Shown piece by piece: positions 18,021 to 26,023 of a stretch of DNA of 44,860 nt. The stretch is from an uncultured Roseateles sp. GTDB lineage: Bacteria; Pseudomonadota; Gammaproteobacteria; Burkholderiales; Burkholderiaceae. Location of the stretch: positions 1-44,860 of the forward strand of contig CAMPJJ010000039.1 of the NCBI GenBank assembly GCA_946886855.1. Reading direction: 5' to 3'. Position numbers and translations under genes: made by a program. Numbering within the stretch: position 1 is the stretch's first letter; each line of letters opens with the position of its first letter. Under the pieces are notes generated by a model. That model saw only the letters and a list, made by a program, of their open reading frames with translations, searched no databases and had not been told where the DNA came from.

Positions 18021-18036
18021 CTGTATAAACGTACAG
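18021..18036. promoter_or_regulatory. LexA (SOS) box
   Basis: CTGTATAAACGTACAG: a perfect CTGT-N8-ACAG LexA site, 2 bp before the ATG at 18039. It contains TATAAA (18024-18029), which could be the -10 element, so bound LexA would block polymerase directly. A transcript from there would be almost leaderless. Confidence 0.8.
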
Positions 18037-18038
18037 CT

Positions 18039-18479
18039 ATGAATGGCGCACCTGCTTCCTACCGGCCTGCCACCCCATGCTGGCAATGCCACTGGTTCGG
18101 CTATCTGATGGCCGAGAACCCGCACGGCATTTGCGTGAAGCCATCGCTCAACGCGATGATCACCACGCCCCGAGAGGGCTGCGCCTTCTGGTCGCGCGAG
18201 CCGGGATTGGACGATGCCGGCGGCGCAGCGCCGGTGCCGCTGAAGCGAGAGGACCCGCAGCGCGCGGCGTTCACTCGCGAGCGTGCGCGCCTGGAGAAGA
18301 TCCACGCGCTCGCAGAGCGAGCCCGGCTGCCGGCCGGCGTCTATGCTGAGGTGGGATTTCGCGACGGGACGTTGGTGCTCGGATGGATCCACCCGGATCG
18401 ACAGATCGACCGGGCGCCGCTGGAGGCTGAGATCGAGCGGCTGGGCGTCAACGCGGCGATCCGCGCCGGGCGGCTGTAG
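18039..18479 (+). CDS. SOS-controlled small protein with four-cysteine motif
   Basis: 146 aa from the ATG at 18039; longer in-frame starts would place the LexA box inside the coding region, so I reject them. The N-terminal 50 residues hold C14-x2-C17, C32 and C48 in PCWQCHWFG, GICVKP and EGCAFWSREPG, consistent with one zinc site. The rest (about 70-146) is charged and helical, with the coherent motif LPAGVYAEVGFRDGTLVLGWIHP. No family recognised. It converges with the late operon, the two stops lying 3 bp apart. The LexA box implies induction by DNA damage, together with prophage induction. Confidence 0.7.
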   Translation: MNGAPASYRPATPCWQCHWFGYLMAENPHGICVKPSLNAMITTPREGCAFWSREPGLDDAGGAAPVPLKREDPQRAAFTRERARLEKIHALAERARLPAGVYAEVGFRDGTLVLGWIHPDRQIDRAPLEAEIERLGVNAAIRAGRL

Positions 18480-18482
18480 CGG

Positions 18483-18755
18483 CTACACCCGCGCCGTGGA
18501 CCAGGAGCGGACCACGCCGCGGCGGTCGTACTCGATGACCTCGATCCCGTGCTCGTCGCGCAGCTTGCGCGCGATGTCGCGGAAGTCCCGAAGGCTCAGC
18601 TCCGCGCCGTCCCGCCGCAGCGTGCCGCGGATGAACGCGCGGCGCCGGTCCAGGATGTTCACCGTGGCGATCGCGCCGTAGGGGACGTGGTTGTCGAAGT
18701 CGTCGGTGCTGACGATCTCTCGGAGCAGAAGCTCGGTCACCTCGGCGTGCCACAT
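18483..18755 (-). CDS. Hypothetical phage protein, last gene of the late operon
   Basis: 90 aa, ATG at 18755 with GAGGG 8 bp upstream. Soluble, mixed alpha/beta, rich in Arg and Asp (for example RDFRDIARKLRDEHGIEVIEYDRRG). No recognised family. Its start is 10 bp beyond the Rz1 stop, so it is the promoter-distal end of the lysis cassette. Confidence 0.6.
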   Translation of the reverse strand: MWHAEVTELLLREIVSTDDFDNHVPYGAIATVNILDRRRAFIRGTLRRDGAELSLRDFRDIARKLRDEHGIEVIEYDRRGVVRSWSTARV

Positions 18756-18765
18756 GGTCAGTCCC

Positions 18766-19086
18766 TCAGGGTTGGGGCGCGCCGGCGGCGGGCCAAGCCT
18801 TCACCAGTCGGTCGTGCCGCGCACGACACACTGCCGCGGCCGCCTCGCGCTGCTCCTGGATGTCGTTGAGCTGCCGATAGGGAATGACACCGCCGGCGGG
18901 CAGTACCGGATACGGCGGCCCCGCCCAGCACGGCTCGGCCAGGTCAGCCGGAGGCGGCTCGATCTGGCGCAACGACGTCGCCGGCGGCGCGGCGCAGCCG
19001 GTCAACAGCAGAGGCAGGCACAGGAACATCGCCAAGCTCGATGCTGGACTCGCCCGGCGGGCAGGAGACGCGCGTGGAAAGCGCAT
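18766..19086 (-). CDS. Rz1-like outer-membrane spanin lipoprotein
   Basis: 106 aa from the ATG at 19086. A signal sequence ends in the lipobox LLTGC (about residues 26-30), followed by a Pro-rich segment (APPATSLRQIEPPP), the hallmark of Rz1 o-spanins. Its 5' end lies inside the Rz gene in another frame, with 143 bp of overlap. Together with Rz it fuses inner and outer membranes in the last step of lysis. Confidence 0.85.
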   Translation of the reverse strand: MRFPRASPARRASPASSLAMFLCLPLLLTGCAAPPATSLRQIEPPPADLAEPCWAGPPYPVLPAGGVIPYRQLNDIQEQREAAAAVCRARHDRLVKAWPAAGAPQP

Positions 19087-19342
19087 GGTTGGCCTCCGAT
19101 CGAAGCTGCGCCATGACGGCGCGGATCTGGTTGGCGTCGGCCTGAAAACCGGCGGACGCTTCGCGCGCGGCGCGGCGATCGGCGGCTTCCAGCACGCGGG
19201 CGCCGCGCTGGTGGTCCAGCTGCTGCTGCAGGTCGGCGCGCTCCTCTGCGACGCCGCGAGCGAACCAGCCGCCACCGGCTCCGAGCGCCGCCGCGAAGGC
19301 GGCCGCGCCCAGCGCCGCCAGCGCCTGCTGCGGGGTGATCAC
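18944..19342 (-). CDS. Rz-like inner-membrane spanin
   Basis: 132 aa from the GTG at 19342, with GGAG just upstream; the start overlaps the stop of the DUF5675 gene as GTGA. One N-terminal TM anchor (about residues 5-27, ALAALGAAAFAAALGAGGGW), then a long helical periplasmic region (about 30-105) of the sort that forms coiled coils in i-spanins. The embedded out-of-frame lipoprotein gene confirms the Rz/Rz1 pair. Confidence 0.85.
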   Translation of the reverse strand: MITPQQALAALGAAAFAAALGAGGGWFARGVAEERADLQQQLDHQRGARVLEAADRRAAREASAGFQADANQIRAVMAQLRSEANHALSTRVSCPPGESSIELGDVPVPASAVDRLRRAAGDVVAPDRAASG

Positions 19343-19785
19343 CGGATCTCCAGCTCGAACGGCAGGAAGCAGCCCCAAGCGTGCAGGCGGTCCAGCGCGT
19401 CGCCGCTGCTGATGCCGGCGCGCTGAGACAGACCGTCGCTGCGGCGCGGCAACTGCCCGATCTTCATCGCCGGCGCGATGCAGCCGAGCAGGTCGCTGGA
19501 CCAGCCCTTCGCCTTGTCGCCGCCGTAGTTGCCCTTGTGGATGAGGATCGCGCTCCGCCCGGGGACGGCTATCACTTGGTACACGCGGCCGAAGCGCGGG
19601 CTGTTGATCGCCTCGCAGCGGTAGACGCCCTTCGGGATGCAGCTCACCTGCGTCGCGTTGTCGCGCCAGGGAAGCTCCGTCGTGTAGAGCTGCTGGCCGT
19701 CGCCGAGCGTCAAGGTACCGAAGGTGCCCTCGTCGGTACTACCCGTGCGCTCGAGCACAGCGCGCTTGATCTTGGTCCCGGTCAT
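19339..19785 (-). CDS. DUF5675 family protein of the lysis cassette
   Basis: 148 aa. Family signature GTFGTLTLGDGQQLYTTELPW, then SCIPKGVYRC, GRSAILIHKGN and GCIAPA. The HxGN plus GCI pairing recalls the H...C arrangement of L,D-transpeptidase-like folds, so a cell-wall role is conceivable, but that is inference. It sits between holin and Rz, where an endolysin is expected, and no other endolysin is visible. ATGA overlap with the holin gene. Confidence 0.8.
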   Translation of the reverse strand: MTGTKIKRAVLERTGSTDEGTFGTLTLGDGQQLYTTELPWRDNATQVSCIPKGVYRCEAINSPRFGRVYQVIAVPGRSAILIHKGNYGGDKAKGWSSDLLGCIAPAMKIGQLPRRSDGLSQRAGISSGDALDRLHAWGCFLPFELEIR

Positions 19786-20198
19786 GGCTTATCTCCTTCC
19801 CGCGGCGCGGCGGCGGGCGGGTTGAGGTCCGCTCCACCGCCCCAGCGGCGCAGCGCGAAGGTCTCGAAGGCGGTAATGCCGCGCGTGCCCATGTGGCCGG
19901 CGATACCCACCAGCGCAGCGCCCAGCAGCGACGGCGCGCCGCTCAGCTCGCAGAGCCAGAACGCCAGGAGCCCGGCGAATGCGCTGGTTGCAAGCTCGCC
20001 GATCAGCTGCATGACGTTCCAGGCCTGGGCGTCGCCCTTGCGCACCTTGTGCGACCAGGAAACGACGCCACCAAGCAGCGAGATGCCGAGGATGAAGCCG
20101 TACTGCTTCAGGCTGTAGTCGAGCGGGCCCTTCGTCTGGGCCCAGGCCGACAGGGGCACCAGCAGAGCCAGCACGACGAGGATCAGGATGAGGAACAT
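19782..20198 (-). CDS. Phage holin, LydA/superfamily III-like
   Basis: 138 aa from the ATG at 20198. Several hydrophobic segments: residues 1-17, 35-50, 66-85 and 89-105. The block ISLLGGVVSWSHKVRKG and VGIAGHMGTRGI match the LydA-type phage_holin_3 family. Holins time lysis by forming lesions in the inner membrane. Position just upstream of DUF5675 and Rz/Rz1 fits. Confidence 0.85.
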   Translation of the reverse strand: MFLILILVVLALLVPLSAWAQTKGPLDYSLKQYGFILGISLLGGVVSWSHKVRKGDAQAWNVMQLIGELATSAFAGLLAFWLCELSGAPSLLGAALVGIAGHMGTRGITAFETFALRRWGGGADLNPPAAAPREGDKP

Positions 20199-20212
20199 GG
20201 CGTTTCGGCCTT

Positions 20213-20620
20213 TCAGGGTTGGAACTCGATGGAAAGGTGCAGGGCCGAACTGCCACCCTTGTGAGACTGCGGAAGGAACGAGAGACGCGCCGCGGTGCGC
20301 CGCGACAGCGGCAGCGCGACGCTCGGGACGAGCAGCGGGTTCAGGCCCGCGCTGCTGTATCCCGTGACGCCGCCGGCGGTGAGCGACCAGCGGCCGTCCG
20401 CCGTGGTCCAGGTCTGCGCGAGGTAGACGCTCGTCCGGCCCTCGCTGTTGCGCAGCGCGCCGACGGTCGCCCCGCCGCAGCTGCGCGCGTAGACGCCGTA
20501 GGTGGCCCATTCGTAGCCCGGCTTGGCGTGCCAACTCGCGAGATGCGCGCCGACAAGGCATGGCTCCGCCTTCGCGCTGGCCAGGGCGGCGAGCGCGATC
20601 AGTCCGATCAGGTGCTTCAT
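20213..20620 (-). CDS. Phage-encoded exported beta-strand-rich protein
   Basis: 135 aa from the ATG at 20620, whose ATGA overlaps the stop of the tail-assembly gene. Signal peptide of about 17-18 residues ending AKA, then mature protein EPCLVGAHLASWHAK. The body alternates aromatic/hydrophobic strands (YEWATYGVYARSC, GRTSVYLAQTW, AGGVTGYSSAG) and closes in LHLSIEFQP, with a near-terminal Phe as in outer-membrane barrels. Similar small proteins are found beside phage lysis genes in Pseudomonas and Burkholderia phages, from memory. A role in altering the host surface is a guess. Confidence 0.6.
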   Translation of the reverse strand: MKHLIGLIALAALASAKAEPCLVGAHLASWHAKPGYEWATYGVYARSCGGATVGALRNSEGRTSVYLAQTWTTADGRWSLTAGGVTGYSSAGLNPLLVPSVALPLSRRTAARLSFLPQSHKGGSSALHLSIEFQP

Positions 20621-21084
20621 GGTGTGGGTGCGGGTGGGAAGTCGATGTCCGGCCACGCCGGATCAGATGGGGCGTCGCGCAGCGCCTGGCGCCATGCGAG
20701 CCATTCGGGCGGCAGCGGCTCGCCGCGCTCGTCGGCGCGCTGCTTTACCCAGTCGGTGGAGGTGAGGAGCTGATCGCGCTCGCGCCGCTTGAGGACGTCG
20801 CGCGACTTCAGGGTCCACTGCGAGACCCAGCACTGCGCGGCCTCATCCCATGACCAGGTCGACCACTCGTCGTCGGCCGGGGCCGCCGGGATCTGGCTGG
20901 TGATGATCGGTACCTCGCCGCCGAAATCGTCGACGACGACGCGGTCGACGCGCTGCAGCTCGGCGTCGTGGTGGCCAGGCGCCCAGGACCAGCCGGGCGG
21001 CGTGTTGGCGGCGATGAAGTCGATGTCGCCGTCCAGCGCGAAGCCGAACCGGCCCGTCTCCGGGTCGAATGGGGTGGCCTTCAT
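20617..21084 (-). CDS. Tail fibre/tail assembly chaperone-like protein
   Basis: 155 aa, ATG at 21084 overlapping the J-gene stop (ATGA). The N-terminus describes the preceding tail protein poorly, but the C-terminal part WVKQRADERGEPLPPEWLAWRQALRD resembles the phage tail-assembly chaperone domain (PF16778-type) commonly found directly after the host-recognition protein. Probably helps fold or attach the tip protein. Confidence 0.7.
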   Translation of the reverse strand: MKATPFDPETGRFGFALDGDIDFIAANTPPGWSWAPGHHDAELQRVDRVVVDDFGGEVPIITSQIPAAPADDEWSTWSWDEAAQCWVSQWTLKSRDVLKRRERDQLLTSTDWVKQRADERGEPLPPEWLAWRQALRDAPSDPAWPDIDFPPAPTP

Positions 21085-24000
21085 TTCTTGATCACCTCGA
21101 GGAGGAGGACGTTGCCGGCGCGCACGTTGCACACCGCCCCCGGGACGGATCCGCCGGAGCCGTTCGTGATGCCGCCGACGCGGGCGCGGGCGAAGAAGGT
21201 GAGCGACTGGCCCGCCGTCATCGTGAATCGCTTCTCCAGGTAGATCGGCACGTTGGCGTAGGGGTCGACCGACGCCGCGTTGTAGGACATGGTCGTGTCG
21301 CCGGTGCCGGCATTCCCGGTGGGGAGGTAGCTCCCATCGGTCGTGATCTGCGCGTTCGATCCGAAGGCCGAGCTGATGCCGCTCGGGTGCCCGTAGCCGC
21401 TGAAGTGCTCGATCACGCCGTTGAGCCGCAGCGCCACGGTGCAATCCACCGGTGCGGCGTAGGTCAGCGAGTTGAGCGTGAAGCCAGCCGACGCGTCCGA
21501 CAGCAGGTTGATCGCCGAGGAGTTCGTCGAGCTGCGCAGCGCCGTCGCGGCCTCGTTGGCAAGCTCACCCGTGCCCACAGTTTCAGGAGCCACGTACGGC
21601 CGCCAGGTGCCTGCCGCGCGCTGATACCACCGGTTGGCATTGACGCCGGTCAGCACGCGCCAGAGCGAGCCGTCGACAACCCCACCAGGGCTGACTGCAG
21701 GGTCGCCGTCCTGCTCATAGACGAGCGGTCGGTTCGATACTCCCGTCCAATTCGCCACCTTGCCGGCGGCGTCGGCGATCTTGTTCAGCAGCGCCTGGCG
21801 GGCGTTGTAGAAGCTCGTCCACACCGCCTGGTCATTCGCCGGGATGATGAGCGTGTCCGTGGTCGTGTCGTTGTAGGGCGGGCTGAGCGCGCTGAGGTAG
21901 GCGCTGACGTTGTCGTGCGCAGCGGTGTAGGTGTTGCGCTCGGTGAAGATCCCGAACGCGAGCGCCTGCGCCTCGATTCCGGCGCGCTCGCCGGAGATCT
22001 GAAGCCATTCCTTGATGATGGCGGGCTTCTCGCTGGCATCGAGGACACCGTTCGAGCGCATGGCGCTCAGCGTGCCCAGCGCGCTGTTGGCGCTGCTCTG
22101 CGCGTTGTTCGCAGCCGTCTGCGCGGCGGCCGCCGCGGTGCTGGCGGCGCGGGCCGCGGTGATGTCGGTGAGCCGGATGTATTGGGCGGCCTGCGTGACG
22201 CTGGACGAGCCCGACCCACCCTCCTGCATGAGAAGCCCGATGCGGATATAGGCGACGTCGGCTGGAAGCGGGCGCGCAGTTCCGGCGCCGAATTCAGCAC
22301 CATAAATCCGGAACGTCCCGTCCGACGTCGGCACACCCCCGTAGGTGTAGCCGCCCCAGTAGCCGCCCCACGAAAGCCCACCGAGGTCGCCTGAGATGTA
22401 CTCGCGGCCGTCAGCTCTGAACGGTCGAATGACGAGGTACATCGGGCGGTTGTTGCCCGACGAAGCGAGCAAGTTCGCACTGTAGTTATAGGCCCTCGAC
22501 ACGGGGTCGACCGGGATGAGTTCCTTGGCAAAGACCCCTCGCAGACCGGGTCCTGACCACAACAAATAGGAGTTGCCCTTGGAACCCGGAGAGTTGGCGT
22601 TGTCCAACCGCTGAACATCGCCGAGACCCTCCCACTTCGACGAGTCCAGGCAGTACGGGTCCGAGTTCAACGCGTCGCCCGGATTCAGCAGCACGCTGTC
22701 GCCAGGGATCGACGACAGCAGCTGCGCGTCGGAGAGCATGGTCGCGACGACGATGCCGGGCGGAGTGCCGGGTGACCCGGTGTCGACGCCGCCAACCTCG
22801 ATCTGGCCGATGACGTAGTGCGTCGGCGTCGGCGTGAACGCGGTCCATGCCGAGTTGTTGTCGTACTGCCACTGGCCGTTGTACTTGCGCGCGATGACGT
22901 AGGGGCGCACCGCCGGGATGGTGGTGCTGAATCCCGGGCCGCCGTTGTCCCACACGATCACGCACGAGACGGGTCCCTGCCCGCCGTACATCGCGCCCTT
23001 GGGCACGGTCACGGCGACGCCGTTGACGCGGATGCTTCCTGCGACGTCGGCCGGCGCGCCGGCGGCGTCGAAGCCGTGGATATAGGCCTCGTTGTAGTTG
23101 GTCGCGCCGGCGAACTCGGCGGTGTTGATCTTGATGGCCAGCGTCGAGCTGGCGCCGCCGATGTCGTCCGGCGCCACGGTGACGTCGACCGTGACAGGGT
23201 CGCCCGCGTTGCCGCTCGAATCCAGGTCGCGGGCGCGAATGCGCAGGCTGCCGACGACCGGCGCCGTCCACGTGCCACCACGCCGTGTCGCAATCGCATT
23301 GACGGGGAGATAGCTCAAGCCACCGTTAGTGCTGTACTCGTAGGCCGTGTTTGCCCAGTCCGCGTCCCTGTTCTCGACGCGCGTGAAGACGAGCGCACCC
23401 AGCACTCGCTCGGCCGCGAGGCCCTGGATCGGCGCCGGCGGCTCGATCTTGCCCAGGACAAGCACGTTGGCGCGCGCCGTCGGCGAGCGGGCCTTGAGCG
23501 TGTTGACCACGGTCACCGCGACGTCGACCACGGTGCCGTCCTGGACGCCGCCGATGTAGGCGTCCGTCTCGGTGGGTGCCACGTTCATGTAGTTCCACGT
23601 GCTCGAGAGCACCGTGCGCCACGCCACCTCGATGTAGCCGCCATCCAGGTACGCCGCCGTCGGCCACGACCAGGTCACATGGACCCGGCTCACGATCGAT
23701 CCGTCGGCCTGCAGGATCAGCGAATCGGTGCCGGACTCGATGGACTCGATCGTGACAGCGGGCACGGTGTAGGGGTCAGGCAGCGTCGTGTTGGGCGTCG
23801 GATCAGGCGCGACTGCGTCGGCCTCGTCCCAGGCTTCAGCTGCGTCTTCCTGCAGCACCAGGCCCACCGGCGCGCGCAGTCCGAAGGACCACTCCTCGAC
23901 GCGGAAGGTCTTGAGCTCGTACCCGTACTCCCGGCTGGTGACCCGCACGCGATCGCCGACCTGCAGAGGCCACGCCCGCATCTTGGCCGGGAAGAAGATC

Positions 24001-25613
24001 ACCAGGCCGTTTCGGCAGCGCTCGGTGGCGATCCGGGCCAGGTTCTTGCAGCGCGCGCTGCTGTTGGTGAACGGCAGGTCCCCGCCATCGGAGCGCCACA
24101 GCTTCTTCCCCCGGTCGGCCGCGACGAAGTCGAGGTTCGAGTACGCCTCATAGTCGGCCGGCACACCAGAGCCGGCGGGGATGTACTGGCCGCGCATGCC
24201 GTTGAACAGCGACGCCGAAGGCTCACCCATCTGCAGGATGTCGATCGAGCCGTAGAGGTCCGCATCGGAGAGGTCCATCACCGGCGGCGTCCACACACCC
24301 GCCAGGATGCGCCACTTCCCTTCACAGTGCGACTGCCCCGCCATGGCCTCGCACAGCTGCAGCCGCGCGCTGTCACGGTCCACGTCGCTCGCGATGACGC
24401 CGTTGAGCGTGTAGCGCTTGCCGGGCGTGACGTCGTCGCCCACCTGGAAGTCGATCTCCTCGTCGCACGCGTTGGCCGAGGCAATGACCGTGTCCCAGTC
24501 AATGCCCGACGCCGGCACGTCCAGGCCCAATTCCGAGCGCAGCCAATCAGCTTGGCACAACGCCGGGTTGTCAGACCAGCCGGTGGTGCCGTCTCGCGGA
24601 TCAAAGACCATGGCGCCGGAAATGTCCGCCGTCACGTTGGGCGGTCCGCCTTGAAACTGCGGGCGATCCAGGTCGAGCGTGATGACGCTGTAGCACCGTC
24701 CGCGCAGGCGGTGATCCACCGTCCAGTATTCCGGCAGCACGCTATGCAGGTAGGCGTCCACCGCTTGGTCAGGCGCCCCCATGTGATGGGAGACGCGCAC
24801 GGCGGAAACGGCGCTGGAGTTCTTGGCCAGGTAGCTGATCTCCCAGACATCGTCGGCCGAGGGCGTGACGAGGAAGCCTGAGACGGTGACGAGGCTCGGC
24901 AAAGTCAGGGTGCTACCGACCTGGATCCAGCCCGACATACCACCCTTGTCGACGATCCCGCTGCTCGAAGCCTCGCCCTTCACCGCCAGGACGACGGAGA
25001 TCACGTGCGCGCCATCGGGCACCGTCGCGTTGCGGGCGGTTCCGGGCTCTTCCTGGGTCTGCTGGTTCTCCGGGTTGGACGCGCGCCACGCGGCGCTGGT
25101 CGCCCACCCGTCAGCGTCGAGCGGCCCGACCAGCTCGCCGTCGATCTTGATGTCGTGGATCTCGCGGCACTGCCGATGCGACCAGACGATCACCAGATGC
25201 TTGTACGCATCCGGCTTGGGCATGTTGAGGCTGATGTTGCCGAACTTCTTCTTGTACGGCTTGTCCGACGTGAGCACATCGACCAGGGATCCGCCGGTCT
25301 CGGCGCGGCCGTAGATTGCACGGTACGGCGGCTCAGACGTGGCGCCTGTGACATTGCGGTCCTGCAGGCTATCGCGCCACCGGGCCTTCGCGGCGGCCTG
25401 CTGGCGGCGCACGCTATTGCGCTTCGCGATGCTGATGCCGGCCGTCAGCAGCGTGAGCCCGATCGTCGCCAAATTGCTGGCGATGAACGCCGCGAACGTG
25501 CCGCCGATAAATGGCTGCAGCGCGACGACCACAGTGATGGGGTCGGCATAGGCCACGCTCGGCGCGGCCAGCGCCGCGATGGCTGTGAGGGCGAAACGGA
25601 ACCGCAGCCTCAT
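21081..25613 (-). CDS. Tail tip / host-specificity protein J-like
   Basis: 1510 aa. The J-type core covers about residues 60-620 (RAIYGRAETGGSLVDVL, the TipJ-like HRQCREIHDIKIDGE, and GDRVRVTSREYGYELKTFRVEEWSFG). Fibronectin/Ig-like repeats follow to about 1000, then carbohydrate-binding-like and Ala-rich helical segments (residues near 1120-1170), and a receptor-facing C-terminus. Unusually, it starts with a leader-like sequence (RFALTAIAALAAPSVAYA) and a second hydrophobic stretch at about residues 35-60. The ATG at 25613 overlaps the upstream stop (ATGA). It is the largest late gene and likely sets host range. Confidence 0.9.
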   Translation of the reverse strand: MRLRFRFALTAIAALAAPSVAYADPITVVVALQPFIGGTFAAFIASNLATIGLTLLTAGISIAKRNSVRRQQAAAKARWRDSLQDRNVTGATSEPPYRAIYGRAETGGSLVDVLTSDKPYKKKFGNISLNMPKPDAYKHLVIVWSHRQCREIHDIKIDGELVGPLDADGWATSAAWRASNPENQQTQEEPGTARNATVPDGAHVISVVLAVKGEASSSGIVDKGGMSGWIQVGSTLTLPSLVTVSGFLVTPSADDVWEISYLAKNSSAVSAVRVSHHMGAPDQAVDAYLHSVLPEYWTVDHRLRGRCYSVITLDLDRPQFQGGPPNVTADISGAMVFDPRDGTTGWSDNPALCQADWLRSELGLDVPASGIDWDTVIASANACDEEIDFQVGDDVTPGKRYTLNGVIASDVDRDSARLQLCEAMAGQSHCEGKWRILAGVWTPPVMDLSDADLYGSIDILQMGEPSASLFNGMRGQYIPAGSGVPADYEAYSNLDFVAADRGKKLWRSDGGDLPFTNSSARCKNLARIATERCRNGLVIFFPAKMRAWPLQVGDRVRVTSREYGYELKTFRVEEWSFGLRAPVGLVLQEDAAEAWDEADAVAPDPTPNTTLPDPYTVPAVTIESIESGTDSLILQADGSIVSRVHVTWSWPTAAYLDGGYIEVAWRTVLSSTWNYMNVAPTETDAYIGGVQDGTVVDVAVTVVNTLKARSPTARANVLVLGKIEPPAPIQGLAAERVLGALVFTRVENRDADWANTAYEYSTNGGLSYLPVNAIATRRGGTWTAPVVGSLRIRARDLDSSGNAGDPVTVDVTVAPDDIGGASSTLAIKINTAEFAGATNYNEAYIHGFDAAGAPADVAGSIRVNGVAVTVPKGAMYGGQGPVSCVIVWDNGGPGFSTTIPAVRPYVIARKYNGQWQYDNNSAWTAFTPTPTHYVIGQIEVGGVDTGSPGTPPGIVVATMLSDAQLLSSIPGDSVLLNPGDALNSDPYCLDSSKWEGLGDVQRLDNANSPGSKGNSYLLWSGPGLRGVFAKELIPVDPVSRAYNYSANLLASSGNNRPMYLVIRPFRADGREYISGDLGGLSWGGYWGGYTYGGVPTSDGTFRIYGAEFGAGTARPLPADVAYIRIGLLMQEGGSGSSSVTQAAQYIRLTDITAARAASTAAAAAQTAANNAQSSANSALGTLSAMRSNGVLDASEKPAIIKEWLQISGERAGIEAQALAFGIFTERNTYTAAHDNVSAYLSALSPPYNDTTTDTLIIPANDQAVWTSFYNARQALLNKIADAAGKVANWTGVSNRPLVYEQDGDPAVSPGGVVDGSLWRVLTGVNANRWYQRAAGTWRPYVAPETVGTGELANEAATALRSSTNSSAINLLSDASAGFTLNSLTYAAPVDCTVALRLNGVIEHFSGYGHPSGISSAFGSNAQITTDGSYLPTGNAGTGDTTMSYNAASVDPYANVPIYLEKRFTMTAGQSLTFFARARVGGITNGSGGSVPGAVCNVRAGNVLLLEVIKK

Positions 25614-26023
25614 TGGCCGATCCTCCACGCGCACGTTGCGCGCGCCACGCTGAGGTAGGCGACGTCACCCAGTTCGGTCATGAAAGCGGCCACGCCGTTG
25701 CCTGCACAGATACCCAGCGCCATTGCGCCCGGCTCACCGTCAGGCAGGGGCAGCAGCACCAAGTCACCGATGCGTGCGAACGTCGCGGCGATTGGCTCAC
25801 GGCCGAGCTGCCGCGTCACGAACGCTTGATAGCCGCCGGCGCGGCGCAGGATCCGCGCAGCATCTGCTTTCGAGGCCGGCGGCCTCACGCCTACCGTCAC
25901 GTCGGCGTCCTCAACCACCTGCACCCAGCGGGCGGCGAAGTGCGCGCAGCTGGTGTCGATCCACTTCGTGCGCACACGCGGCAGCCCGGCCAGGTAGGCC
26001 GTCAGCAGTTTTGCCTTGTTCAT
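25610..26023 (-). CDS. DUF6950-like phage tail-tip protein
   Basis: 137 aa. Motifs: CAHFAARWVQVVEDADVTVG near residues 26-45 (a Cys followed by Ala/His and Trp, as in NlpC/P60-type openings), then GDLVLLPLPDGEPGAMALGICAGNGVAAF. This matches the DUF6950 pattern, usually between the gpL-like and J proteins where lambda has the peptidase K. Whether the Cys is catalytic cannot be judged. ATGA overlaps on both sides. Confidence 0.7.
   Translation of the reverse strand: MNKAKLLTAYLAGLPRVRTKWIDTSCAHFAARWVQVVEDADVTVGVRPPASKADAARILRRAGGYQAFVTRQLGREPIAATFARIGDLVLLPLPDGEPGAMALGICAGNGVAAFMTELGDVAYLSVARATCAWRIGQ

Noticed and set aside
18018..18038. Earlier start (ATG 18018) for the SOS gene
   Set aside because: It would put the LexA box inside the coding region; the ATG at 18039 fits the operator-promoter layout.
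22818..24881. 687-codon plus-strand frame inside the J gene
   Set aside because: Arg/His/Ala-rich without family features; antisense to a clear J-type protein.
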